Assembly (NCBI GenBank): GCA_019637445.1
Contig: JAHBVS010000001.1
Coordinates: forward strand, 434,001 to 498,000
Direction: 5' to 3'
Length of the DNA stretch: 64,000 bases
Source: Gemmatimonadaceae bacterium
GTDB lineage: Bacteria > Gemmatimonadota > Gemmatimonadetes > Gemmatimonadales > Gemmatimonadaceae
Shown here: piece after piece, positions 15,671-23,793 of the stretch
How positions within the stretch are numbered: position 1 is the first letter of the stretch
How the letters are laid out: every line of letters begins with the position of its first letter
The notes under the pieces: generated by a model
What the model saw: the letters and a program-made list of their open reading frames with translations, nothing else
Told to the model about the DNA's origin: nothing
The model's database searches: none
Program-made: the position numbers and the translations under genes

Positions 15671-18207
15671 CCACGCTGATGCTCGCCCTGAAACTGACGA
15701 TCGTGTTCTCCATCGCCGGGCTCGCCACGGCCGCGCTGCGCGAAGGCCGTGCCGCGGCGCGGCACTTGGTCTGGGGACTGGCCCTGGCCGGCGCGCTGGC
15801 ACTGCCCTTCCTCAGTGGCATCTCGCCGCGAATGGAGTTGGCCGTGCTGCCGGCGGACCTGATGGTCGCGAACGCAGCCACCCAGAACTCGACCTTCGCC
15901 GCGGCAGTATCGGATGGGTCGGCGGTGCCAGCCGTCACGGCGAACGCCGCCACGGGGGACGCCGATGCCGCGCAGCCGGGACCCGCGTCAGCCGTCGAAG
16001 CACCGCGTCTCGAAGCTGGCCGCGCCGGACTCGACGCATCGCTGGCCACAGGTCTCCCCTGGCTGCTCGTCGCATGGGCCTCGGGGTCCGCGCTCTTTGC
16101 GCTGCTCGTGTTGGCCTCGATCGTCGCCACGACGCGCTTGGCGCGACGCGGCACGCGCTCGGCAAGCGACCAGCTTGCCCATGAGTTGAACGCCTGCCGC
16201 GCCGCCCTTGGCATCACGCGCCCCGTGCGCCTGCTGGTCTCCGACGAGCAGCTGATGCCAATGACCTGGGGCGCCTGGCGTCCCACGGTACTGCTGCCCG
16301 CGGCGGCCCTCGAATGGAGCGCCGAGCGTCGCCGCGACGTGCTGCTGCATGAACTGGCACACGTGCGTCGCTACGACTGGCTCAGCCAGATCGGCGCGCG
16401 CCTCGTCTGCGCCGCTTACTGGTGGCATCCGCTGGCCTGGTACGCGGCCAAGCGGATGCGTGAGGAACGCGAGCTGGCCTGCGATGACCTCGTGATCGTG
16501 CAGGGCACGAATCCCGCCGAGTACGCGCATCATTTGCTGGCGATCGCGAAGGACCTGCGGGCCTCGCCGGCGACGGCACTGGCCGGGGTCGCCATGGCAC
16601 GGCCCTCGCAGCTCGCGAGCCGACTGCTGGCGGCGCTCGACGCGACGCGTCGCCGCAGCGGTGTGTCGCGGGCCTACGCCGGAATCGCGGCAACGGCAGC
16701 GGCGACGCTGGTGTTGCCGATCGCGGGGCTCACGGCGGTTGCGGCCGACGCACACACGGTGGATGTGCCGACGCAGATCGAGGCCAGCACGCCGACGGCA
16801 GCGGTGGGACTGGACGCAAGGTCGCCGCGTCGCACGATGGACGCGTTCGCACCCATCCTCAACGGCGCCATCCCTGGCACCGTGGCGGCACCCGTGGCGG
16901 CCAACACCCTCTGCCGCTGGGACGCTGACGGCGAGCGCTCCACCTCGCACTCCAACATCAATGATGATCGGGTCACGATCCGCATGGAGTTCAACGACTG
17001 CGAGATGTCGTTGCGCTCACGCGGGCTGGTCCGCTTCAGCGACAACGAACGCGACGTCGAGGAGCTGGGCATCGAGGCCTGGTTCGAGATCGAGGAGCGC
17101 GGGCGTGGTTCGGAGCGTCGGCGCGCCGAGTTCGAACGGCGTGACGGGGGCATCGTGCGCCGCTACTACGTGAACGGCCGCGAGGCCACCTTCGACGCCG
17201 CAGCGCAGGAGTGGTTCGGCTCGGCGATGCTGGTGGTCTTCCGCCGGACCAGCTTCCAGGCGCGCGAGCGCGTGATCCGCATCCACGCGCGGGGCGGCAC
17301 GCAGGCCGTGCTGGCCGAAGTGAACCAGATGTACTCGAGCTCCGCGCTGTCGAGCTACCTGCGGTACCTCGCCGAGCGCGAGCGGTTGAGTTCGGCGCAG
17401 GTGCGGCAGATCGCCAACCTCGCCGGAGAACGCATCACGTCCTCCTCGTCGCTGGCTGCTGTGCTGATCGCGATGCTCGAGAACCCCGGCCTCGACGAGG
17501 ACGCACAGGCGGCCGTCATCGCCGCCACGACGAAGATCAATTCGAGCAGCAACCGGTCGAAGGTGCTCGTGACCGCGGTGGAGTCCCGCCCGCTCTCGCC
17601 GCGGTTGGCAGACGGCGTGCTGCGCTCGGCGAGCGAGATCAGCTCGGCGTCCTCGCGCAGCGAGGTGCTGCTTGCCGTGGGCGCCAAGCTGCCCAGCAAT
17701 GCCACGCTGCCGGCCTCCTACATCGAGGCGGCGAAGGGCATCTCGTCGAGCAGCGCGCTGGGTCGGGTGCTCGTGGCACTCGTGCAGCGCGACCGTCTTT
17801 CGGACGCCAGCCTCAGCAGCGTGCTGGAAGTCGCGGGTCAGATCAGTTCGTCCAGCGAGAAGACCAAGGTCCTTGAGGCGGTGCTGGAGAAGCACCGGCT
17901 CAGTGATCGCACGCGCAGCGACTACTTCAACGTGGTCGATGGCATCAACTCGTCGTCGAACAAGGGCGTCGTGCTGCGCAGCGTGCTGGAGGCGGAGCCA
18001 GATGCGGCGACGACCACGCGTGTGTTCACCGCCGTCGAGACGATCTCGTCGAGTTCGGAGAAAGCGGAGACTCTTGTCACGGCAGCGCGGAAAGGCCTGG
18101 TCTCGTCAGCGGCGTTGCGCACGGCCTACGAACACTCGGCGGCGACGATCACGTCCCGCAGCGAGCGGGAGCGGGCGTTGCAGGCGCTGGGCGACCGGCG
18201 GCTGTAG
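15667..18207 (+). CDS. M56 (BlaR1/MecR1-type) membrane metallopeptidase with C-terminal 34-residue repeats
   Basis: This 846-residue protein begins with three membrane helices, then a zinc peptidase domain facing the cytoplasm: His228-Glu229-x-x-His232 in HELAHVRRYDW, and Glu269 in EERELACDDLV. A fourth helix (IAATAAATLVLPIAGLTAVA, near residue 340) leads to a large extracytoplasmic part. BlaR1 has a penicillin-binding domain there; this protein has none. Instead it carries a beta-rich segment (about 415-550) followed by about eight repeats of 34 residues up to the C-terminus. It is coupled to the upstream repressor (ATGA). By family analogy, a signal sensed outside triggers cleavage of BlaI. 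What the repeats bind is unknown. Confidence 0.88.
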   Translation: MTTLMLALKLTIVFSIAGLATAALREGRAAARHLVWGLALAGALALPFLSGISPRMELAVLPADLMVANAATQNSTFAAAVSDGSAVPAVTANAATGDADAAQPGPASAVEAPRLEAGRAGLDASLATGLPWLLVAWASGSALFALLVLASIVATTRLARRGTRSASDQLAHELNACRAALGITRPVRLLVSDEQLMPMTWGAWRPTVLLPAAALEWSAERRRDVLLHELAHVRRYDWLSQIGARLVCAAYWWHPLAWYAAKRMREERELACDDLVIVQGTNPAEYAHHLLAIAKDLRASPATALAGVAMARPSQLASRLLAALDATRRRSGVSRAYAGIAATAAATLVLPIAGLTAVAADAHTVDVPTQIEASTPTAAVGLDARSPRRTMDAFAPILNGAIPGTVAAPVAANTLCRWDADGERSTSHSNINDDRVTIRMEFNDCEMSLRSRGLVRFSDNERDVEELGIEAWFEIEERGRGSERRRAEFERRDGGIVRRYYVNGREATFDAAAQEWFGSAMLVVFRRTSFQARERVIRIHARGGTQAVLAEVNQMYSSSALSSYLRYLAERERLSSAQVRQIANLAGERITSSSSLAAVLIAMLENPGLDEDAQAAVIAATTKINSSSNRSKVLVTAVESRPLSPRLADGVLRSASEISSASSRSEVLLAVGAKLPSNATLPASYIEAAKGISSSSALGRVLVALVQRDRLSDASLSSVLEVAGQISSSSEKTKVLEAVLEKHRLSDRTRSDYFNVVDGINSSSNKGVVLRSVLEAEPDAATTTRVFTAVETISSSSEKAETLVTAARKGLVSSAALRTAYEHSAATITSRSERERALQALGDRRL
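17341..18207 (+). repeat. Coding tandem repeat, about eight units of 34 codons
   Basis: Residues 559-846 of the M56 protein are built from units of about 34 residues. Each begins S-x-x-x-x-VL-x-A, has a second helix-like half, and ends in I-[SNT]-S-S (for example GQISSS, DGINSS, ETISSS). The pattern is of two helices per unit, suggesting an alpha-solenoid. DNA identity between units is low, so the repeats are old. Confidence 0.8.
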
Positions 18208-18263
18208 TCTCGGACGCGATGGCCTGACGCGCCGCCTGCCCGGTGGCGGCGGCTTTGGGAAAC

Positions 18264-18297
18264 GGCAGGGGCTGGACCGCTTGGTCCGGCCCCTGCC
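18264..18297. terminator. GC-rich hairpin after the M56 gene
   Basis: Arms starting GGCAGGGGC and ending GCCCCTGCC around GCTT form a long, nearly perfect stem 57 bases after the M56 stop. No T-run follows, so it may act as an intrinsic terminator only weakly. Confidence 0.5.
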
Positions 18298-18328
18298 GTG
18301 TTCGGCAACAGCCCGGCGGCCTTTGGCG

Positions 18329-18334
18329 TAGAAT
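18329..18334 (+). promoter_or_regulatory. Candidate -10 element of the DUF4159 gene
   Basis: TAGAAT is located 10 bases before the ATG at 18345. Transcription would start within a few bases of the start codon, giving a very short or absent leader. Confidence 0.3.
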
Positions 18335-18344
18335 CAACGACGCC

Positions 18345-19103
18345 ATGCGACTCCTCACGGCCGCCCTCCTGCTCGCCCTCTCGGCGACGACGCTGCTGGC
18401 CCAACGCGGCCGCCGCGGCGGCGGCTTCGGCGGCGGGCTCGAACCGAACGTGCCGTACACGGGCCAGTTCACCTTCGTACGGCTGCGCTACGGCGCCAAC
18501 GACGGACTCGGCGGATGGGGGCGCTCCGGATGGGCCTTCGACTATCCCGCAATGGAGCGCAACTTCATGACGGTGCTCGCCGACCTGACGACCATGCGGC
18601 CGCGGGTGAAGGAGAGCAACGTGCTCGACATGAACGACCCCGAGCTCACGCGCTTCCCCATCGCGTATCTCTCCGAGCCGGGCTATTGGACGCCGACGCC
18701 GGACGAGGCCGAGGGACTGCGCCGTTGGATCCAGAAGGGTGGGTTTCTGATTGTCGATGATTTCTTCGGGCGCCAGTGGCTGCAGTTCGAGGCGTCGATC
18801 CAGCGCGTGCTGCCCGAGGGACGCATCCAGCGCCTGGATGTCTCGCATCCCGTCTTTCACTCGTTCTTCGACCTGCAGACGCTCGAGGGGATGCACCATC
18901 CGCAGAACCGCGCCTACGCGGCCGAGTTCCTCGGCATCTTCGAGGACAATGATCCGAGCAAGCGGTTGTTGGTGATCATCAACTACAACAACGACATCGG
19001 CGACTACATGGAGTGGTCGGGCCAGGGCTGGTATCCCGTCAACTTCACGAACGATGCGTACAAGTTCGCGACGAACTATCTCGTCTACGCGATGACCCAC
19101 TAG
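18345..19103 (+). CDS. Secreted DUF4159 family protein
   Basis: This 252-residue protein has a signal peptide (LLLALSATTLLAQ) and a Gly/Arg-rich linker. It then follows the DUF4159 pattern: FTFVRLRYG near the start, GWAFDYPAMERNFM, YLSEPGYWTPTPDEAEGL, then GGFLIVDDFFG and a C-terminal INYNNDIGDYMEW. The fold recalls the glutamine-amidotransferase-like domain seen in large membrane proteins of this type, but here it stands alone as an exported protein. The catalytic Cys of amidotransferases is not evident. Function unknown. It lies between two predicted terminator hairpins with the small lipoprotein gene. Confidence 0.85.
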   Translation: MRLLTAALLLALSATTLLAQRGRRGGGFGGGLEPNVPYTGQFTFVRLRYGANDGLGGWGRSGWAFDYPAMERNFMTVLADLTTMRPRVKESNVLDMNDPELTRFPIAYLSEPGYWTPTPDEAEGLRRWIQKGGFLIVDDFFGRQWLQFEASIQRVLPEGRIQRLDVSHPVFHSFFDLQTLEGMHHPQNRAYAAEFLGIFEDNDPSKRLLVIINYNNDIGDYMEWSGQGWYPVNFTNDAYKFATNYLVYAMTH

Positions 19104-19242
19104 GGCACGGACGGCTGAAGGCCGTGGACCGCCCTAGGCCCATGACGGTTGCCCTCCTGTGGCTGGCAATGTCAGGCAGGCATAGATTCGTTGCAGCCAC
19201 CCGGCGTCGCCGACGCCGAACCGCCAACGCCCGAGGATTCAG

Positions 19243-19836
19243 ATGCGCCTGTCCACCAAGCTGCGGCACGCCCTCTGGGCGTTGCCGGTCGTTGTCACGT
19301 TTGCCTGCAGCGACGGTCCCACCGTTCCAGCGATCGTCCTCAGCGACGCCGAGATCGAGGACGCCTTCGGCGCCCTGATGTCCGTGGGCGGCCTGGGCAT
19401 GGACAGCGAGCTCCGCTCGGAGGTTGAGCCGAGCATGGGGTCGGCGTCGATCACACAATCGATGAGCGAGACGACGCCGTGCCCCGCGGGCGGTTCCGTC
19501 CGCCTGAGCGGCAGCATCAGCAGCAACGCCAGCGGGACGTCGTCAACGATCGACCTGCGGCAGCGCCACCTCGTCTGTGCGGTCGAGGGGGAATCCGGCC
19601 GGCTGTGGATATTCAACGGGGACCCGAATATCCGGCTGAAGATGACGGTGCTATTGGACGAACTCGGCGAAGACTTCACGATGACCGGATCGTTCACGGG
19701 CGCGGTGCTCATCGAGTCCGAGGGCAACTCGGGCCGCTGCGCGTTCAACCTCACGATGTCGCTCGGCATCTCCGACGTCAGCGTGTCCGGCACGGTCTGC
19801 GGCCGGGAGTTCAACGAGAGCGTCTCGGGCTTCTGA
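19243..19836 (+). CDS. Small predicted lipoprotein of unknown function
   Basis: This 197-residue protein has a signal peptide with a lipobox (VVVTFAC). The mature part is rich in Ser, Gly and Thr and in alternating beta-strand patterns, for example GGSVRLSGSISSNASG and FTMTGSFTGAVLI. Three mature-region cysteines, beyond the lipid-attached Cys, could form a disulfide (TTPCPAGG, HLVCAVEG, GRCAFNL, plus TVCGREF, four in all counting the last). I recognise no family. It is followed by a strong hairpin terminator and convergently by tRNA-Gly. Confidence 0.7.
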   Translation: MRLSTKLRHALWALPVVVTFACSDGPTVPAIVLSDAEIEDAFGALMSVGGLGMDSELRSEVEPSMGSASITQSMSETTPCPAGGSVRLSGSISSNASGTSSTIDLRQRHLVCAVEGESGRLWIFNGDPNIRLKMTVLLDELGEDFTMTGSFTGAVLIESEGNSGRCAFNLTMSLGISDVSVSGTVCGREFNESVSGF

Positions 19837-19857
19837 CCGCCTGATGGGATACACGAC

Positions 19858-19887
19858 GAAGGCCCCGGCCAGTTGGCCGGGGCCTTC
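19858..19887. terminator. Perfect hairpin between the small lipoprotein gene and tRNA-Gly
   Basis: Arms GAAGGCCCCGGCC and GGCCGGGGCCTTC around AGTT form a perfect 13 bp stem between two convergent genes. It may serve both directions. The minus strand continues with TTCG and no long T-run. Confidence 0.7.
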
Positions 19888-19897
19888 GCATTAGCAG

Positions 19898-19970
<73 letters not shown>

Positions 19971-20044
19971 GTACCTCGGAGTATACCCGGCTCACGAGGC
20001 CCCAGCAAGCCAAAGGCACGGCAATGGGGACTCCACGCGCACTA

Positions 20045-20090
20045 CCAATCGGTGATTGGCAGAGCCCGCGTCACCACGCGAACTTTCGCG
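20045..20090 (+). promoter_or_regulatory. Two short inverted repeats before the CoA-transferase gene
   Basis: CCAATC-GGT-GATTGG at 20045-20059 and CGCGAA-CT-TTCGCG at 20077-20090 lie just upstream of the ATG at 20092. The second would place a hairpin directly at the start codon. They may be operator or translational control sites. Confidence 0.35.
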
Positions 20091-20091
20091 T

Positions 20092-21378
20092 ATGCCCCCT
20101 GCCCCGGACTGGACCTCGCGCGCCGTCTCGCCCGACGCCGCCGTCGCGCACATCAAGAGTGGGATGCGCGTGTTCGTCCACGGCGCCGCGGCCACGCCGC
20201 ACGCGCTGCTCGACGCACTCTGCGCACGAACCGACCTCGAGGATGTCACGCTGTACCATCTGCACACCGATGGTCCGGCGAAGTGGACCGACCCGTCCTT
20301 CGCCGGCCGGATCCGCAGCGTCTCGCTGTTCAATGGGCCAGCGCTGCGCGCGCCGGTGAATGACGGCCGCGCGGACTTCGTGCCCATCTTCCTCTCCGAC
20401 GTGCCGGGGCTCTTCCGCAACGGCGTGGTGCCGCTCGACGCGGCCATCGTGCAGCTGTCACCACCCGACCGCCACGGGTTCTGTTCGCTCGGCACCTCCG
20501 TTGACGCGACGCGGGCCGCCGTGGACAGCGCAGCGGTGGTGATCGCCGAGGTCAATGGACGGATGCCGCGGACGCACGGCAACACGTCGGTTCCGCTCGA
20601 CCGTCTGACCGCCTACACGGCCAGCGACCGTGCGTTGCCGGCGCACACGAGTCCCGACGAGACACCTGAGACGGCGCGCATCGGCGAGTTGGTGGCCGGG
20701 CTCGTCGAGGACGGGGCCACCCTGCAGATGGGCATCGGCGCGATCCCCGACGCGGTGCTCGCCCGCCTGCACGACCGCCACGATCTTGGTGTGCACACCG
20801 AGATGTTCTCCGATCGCCTGGTCGATCTTGTCGAAACCGGTGCGGTGACCAACGCGGCGAAGGCCTTCGGCCGCGGCCGCATCGTCACATCATTCGTGCT
20901 GGGTACGCAGAAGGTGTTCGACTTCGTCGACGACAACCCGGCCGTGCAATTCGAGGGCTGCGACTACACCAACGACACCGGCCGCATCGCACGGAATCCA
21001 AAGGTCACGGCCATCAACTCCGCGCTGCAGGTGGACCTCACCGGCCAGGTCTGCGCGGACTCCATCGGGACGCGCATCTACTCGGGGATTGGCGGGCAGA
21101 TGGATTTCATCCGCGGGGCGGCGCGTTCCGCCGGTGGAAAGCCGATCATCGCCCTTCCGGCGACGGCGGCGCGGGGGACGGTTTCACGGATCGCGCCGGT
21201 GCTGGACGAAGGCGCCGGTGTGGTCACCACGCGCGGGCACGTGCATTGGGTGGTCACCGAGTACGGGGCCGTGAACCTGCACGGGCGGACGTTGCGGGAG
21301 CGGGCGGAGCTCTTGATCGGGATTGCGCATCCGGATTTTCGTGTGGAGTTGGCACGGGCAGCGCGCCGTCAAGGCTGA
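20092..21378 (+). CDS. Acetyl-CoA hydrolase/4-hydroxybutyrate CoA-transferase family protein
   Basis: This 428-residue cytoplasmic enzyme belongs to the family that moves CoA between acyl groups through a glutamyl-CoA intermediate. The nucleophile is expected at Glu237 in LGVHTEMFSD, which matches the position of Glu238 in the Clostridium aminobutyricum enzyme. Further markers are LQMGIGAIPDAV, the C-terminal QMDFIRGAARS and HVHWVVTEYGAVNL. The ATG at 20092 is preferred to upstream TTG. It stands alone between tRNA-Gly and a convergent lipoprotein gene. Whether it uses acetate, succinate or hydroxybutyrate cannot be told. Confidence 0.9.
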   Translation: MPPAPDWTSRAVSPDAAVAHIKSGMRVFVHGAAATPHALLDALCARTDLEDVTLYHLHTDGPAKWTDPSFAGRIRSVSLFNGPALRAPVNDGRADFVPIFLSDVPGLFRNGVVPLDAAIVQLSPPDRHGFCSLGTSVDATRAAVDSAAVVIAEVNGRMPRTHGNTSVPLDRLTAYTASDRALPAHTSPDETPETARIGELVAGLVEDGATLQMGIGAIPDAVLARLHDRHDLGVHTEMFSDRLVDLVETGAVTNAAKAFGRGRIVTSFVLGTQKVFDFVDDNPAVQFEGCDYTNDTGRIARNPKVTAINSALQVDLTGQVCADSIGTRIYSGIGGQMDFIRGAARSAGGKPIIALPATAARGTVSRIAPVLDEGAGVVTTRGHVHWVVTEYGAVNLHGRTLRERAELLIGIAHPDFRVELARAARRQG

Positions 21379-21410
21379 GCACGCCCGACAGTCTTCGCGG
21401 TGATCCCGTC

Positions 21411-23642
21411 CTAGGGGACCACGATGACCTCTATTTGGTATGGCGTCGGAGGGATGCCAACCGAGGTCGAGAAGACCCTAGCGTAGAGACGGCCTCCGGC
21501 CGGCGGGGACGGCACGATGGCACTCGCCACGCCCTCGCCAACAACGTCAACGGTTTCCCACGTAAAGGTCTCGCCCTCGCGCCGAACCTGCATGCGCAGG
21601 CCGTGAGTCGCCGACGCACCGGCAGGAACCGTCAGTGTGAACTCGTAGCTCGCATCGGGAACGGCGGCGACACTGAACTCATCGGAATCAACAGGTGCAT
21701 CGAGCGACTCCGAGGTCGGCACGCCAAGCACCAAGCTGGTGTCGGCAGTCTCAGGCCAGAACGACCAGGCCGAGATCAGCATCTCGTAGCGCGCGGGTTC
21801 GGGGATATCCACGGAGTTTGGAAACGCCTGCACGAGAAGATCTATCAGCCCGGGCTCCGCCACGGTATACGCGAATCCGTACCTGTCGGACGTCGCGAAG
21901 CGAGCCCAGCCGCCCTCCGAGTTCGTTCCAACGCCAGGAACGCTTGAGTAGAGCGAGAACAGCGGTTGGCGCAGCTCGGTGGCGCGAATCTGCAGGTCGT
22001 ACACGCTGAACGGGTCGGCTGTGAAATTGAACCGGTCGAGGTCTCCCGCTTCGTCGAGGGATTCCGTGGTGATCCACACGTTGAGCGGTACCGCGGCAGG
22101 TACAGACTCAGGCGCGGGATCCAAACCGAGGACGCGTAGCTCGTACGGCGTGTCGAAGGCGCGCAACCCGCGAACGTGCAGCTCGTAGCTGCCCGTGGTC
22201 GTCGCTGTCAGCGCACCGTAGAACGTGCTGAGCCCTCCGTCACCAGAAACGCCGAGCCCACCGAGGGTGTCCCCCTCCGGTGTGATGACGGACGCGTGGA
22301 TCTCCTGCTCCGCCGCGAGCGTGGGTGCAGCGAGGAAGTAGTTGAACACGTCCCCGGCGGACAGCGACAGCGAGTACACGTCAAGATCCCCGGGACGGTC
22401 GATGCGCTCCGCGAGGACCGGGACGTCCAAGGCGATAGCGGCAGCGGCCACTTCCGGCGCCGCGGCGACTTGGTAGACCTCGAGGCGGTATTCCGTCGTG
22501 CCAAGCGATGGCGGCACGCGCGTCGGACCGTAGACCCTGATCTGATGAACGCCTGGCGCAGTGACTCGCCACAGGGCGGTACCGACACTGTCCAACGTCG
22601 AGACCACGCGGTCGGTGAGATGCGTCGGGATGATAGACTGCCCGTCAAGGCGAACCTCCAACCCGCTGGCCATCGCCGTGCCGATGGCCACGTTGATGTG
22701 CAGTTCCTGTCCTGCCTCGACCGTGAGCGCAAACTCGTCAATGTCCCCAACAACGTCGAGCGATTCCGTGACGGTATCCCCGGGCGCCAGCGCCACGGGC
22801 GCGGTCTCGGGCGCACGTTCAATGCGGTGCACCCATAGGCTATACGGGCCGCGGTAGCCCGGCAGTGCACCAGGCGCCCCACCAACTGCCCTGGACACCG
22901 TGACGGACTGCATGCCGGTCTGGCTCAATCGGACCGTCGCCGACTTCTCTTCGAAGGAGCGCGTGGACGCGTTGAAGCCAGTGCGATTCAGTACCGTGTC
23001 GTTCACACTCCGAATCTCGATCTGGGCGGACTCACCAGGCCGATCGGTGTCGGTGCGAAGAAACACGATGACTTCGTCTCCCTCCGTCCCGGCAAACTGA
23101 AAACGATCCGACTCGCCTGCGCTGTCGAGCCACTCGCCCGAGGTCGTGTCTCCGTAAGCCAAGAGCGCAGGAACATGCTCGGGTGCGCTGCCAGGGTTGA
23201 AGATCGCAAGCCGATACGGCAACGAGGGTTGGCCGGCGCGCCGGCGAAGCAGGATACGAACGGGCGTCGTCGCCTCCTGCGGTTCGAGGAACAGCTGCTC
23301 ATCGCCAAACGCGACCTGCGAGCCCGCCACGGCGAACGAAGCGAGGGGCAGATCACCAGCCACAGTCCGCACTTCTCCGTGTACACTGTCGGCGACACTT
23401 CCCGTCTCCGTGGAAAGCCACATGCGGAGTCGTGTTGCCGAGGGGAGGGTTGCGACGAACTCGACCACATCGGCGTTCGACACGAGGCCTGACCGAGGGG
23501 AATCGATGACGAGGACAATGGGCGCCGGCGGCGGCTCTGGCTCCTCAACTTCGGTCGGCCCTTCAGATGCGCAGGAGGCGGCGCCGGAGAAGAGCGCTGC
23601 GGTGAGCATGAGGCGCCGAGCGGCGAGGGCAGTGTTCTTCAT
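21411..23642 (-). CDS. Large lipoprotein with repeated PPC-like domains
   Basis: This 743-residue protein has a lipobox (LFSGAASC). The mature part is made of repeated beta domains of about 110-130 residues. Each carries a variant of E-x-L-D-x-x-G-D-x-D-x-F (ESLDVVGDIDEF, ERIDRPGDLDVY, ESLDEAGDLDRF, ESLDAPVDSDEF, EWLDSAGESDRF). This resembles bacterial pre-peptidase C-terminal (PPC) domains, which usually accompany secreted proteases; no protease is present here. The acidic loops could bind calcium. ATG 23642 is chosen; a GTG four codons upstream is also possible. Probably an outer-surface binding or structural lipoprotein; function unknown. Confidence 0.72.
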   Translation of the reverse strand: MKNTALAARRLMLTAALFSGAASCASEGPTEVEEPEPPPAPIVLVIDSPRSGLVSNADVVEFVATLPSATRLRMWLSTETGSVADSVHGEVRTVAGDLPLASFAVAGSQVAFGDEQLFLEPQEATTPVRILLRRRAGQPSLPYRLAIFNPGSAPEHVPALLAYGDTTSGEWLDSAGESDRFQFAGTEGDEVIVFLRTDTDRPGESAQIEIRSVNDTVLNRTGFNASTRSFEEKSATVRLSQTGMQSVTVSRAVGGAPGALPGYRGPYSLWVHRIERAPETAPVALAPGDTVTESLDVVGDIDEFALTVEAGQELHINVAIGTAMASGLEVRLDGQSIIPTHLTDRVVSTLDSVGTALWRVTAPGVHQIRVYGPTRVPPSLGTTEYRLEVYQVAAAPEVAAAAIALDVPVLAERIDRPGDLDVYSLSLSAGDVFNYFLAAPTLAAEQEIHASVITPEGDTLGGLGVSGDGGLSTFYGALTATTTGSYELHVRGLRAFDTPYELRVLGLDPAPESVPAAVPLNVWITTESLDEAGDLDRFNFTADPFSVYDLQIRATELRQPLFSLYSSVPGVGTNSEGGWARFATSDRYGFAYTVAEPGLIDLLVQAFPNSVDIPEPARYEMLISAWSFWPETADTSLVLGVPTSESLDAPVDSDEFSVAAVPDASYEFTLTVPAGASATHGLRMQVRREGETFTWETVDVVGEGVASAIVPSPPAGGRLYARVFSTSVGIPPTPYQIEVIVVP

Positions 23643-23781
23643 GGCAGGACGCAAGTGTGGACGGCCAGAAAATGGCTCGCAATGGAGCGGCGGAATAATA
23701 CCCGCGGATTAGGAGCCAGCAAGAAGCCTAGGTCGCTTGAGCCGGCGACGCCTCGCAACTGCGAACCCGCCCCAGTCGCAG

Positions 23782-23787
23782 CATATT
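23782..23787 (+). promoter_or_regulatory. Candidate -10 element of the GntR-kinase gene
   Basis: CATATT lies six bases before the ATG at 23794, so the transcript would start at about the start codon. No Shine-Dalgarno motif is present, which agrees with a leaderless mRNA. Confidence 0.3.
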
Positions 23788-23793
23788 GGCCCC

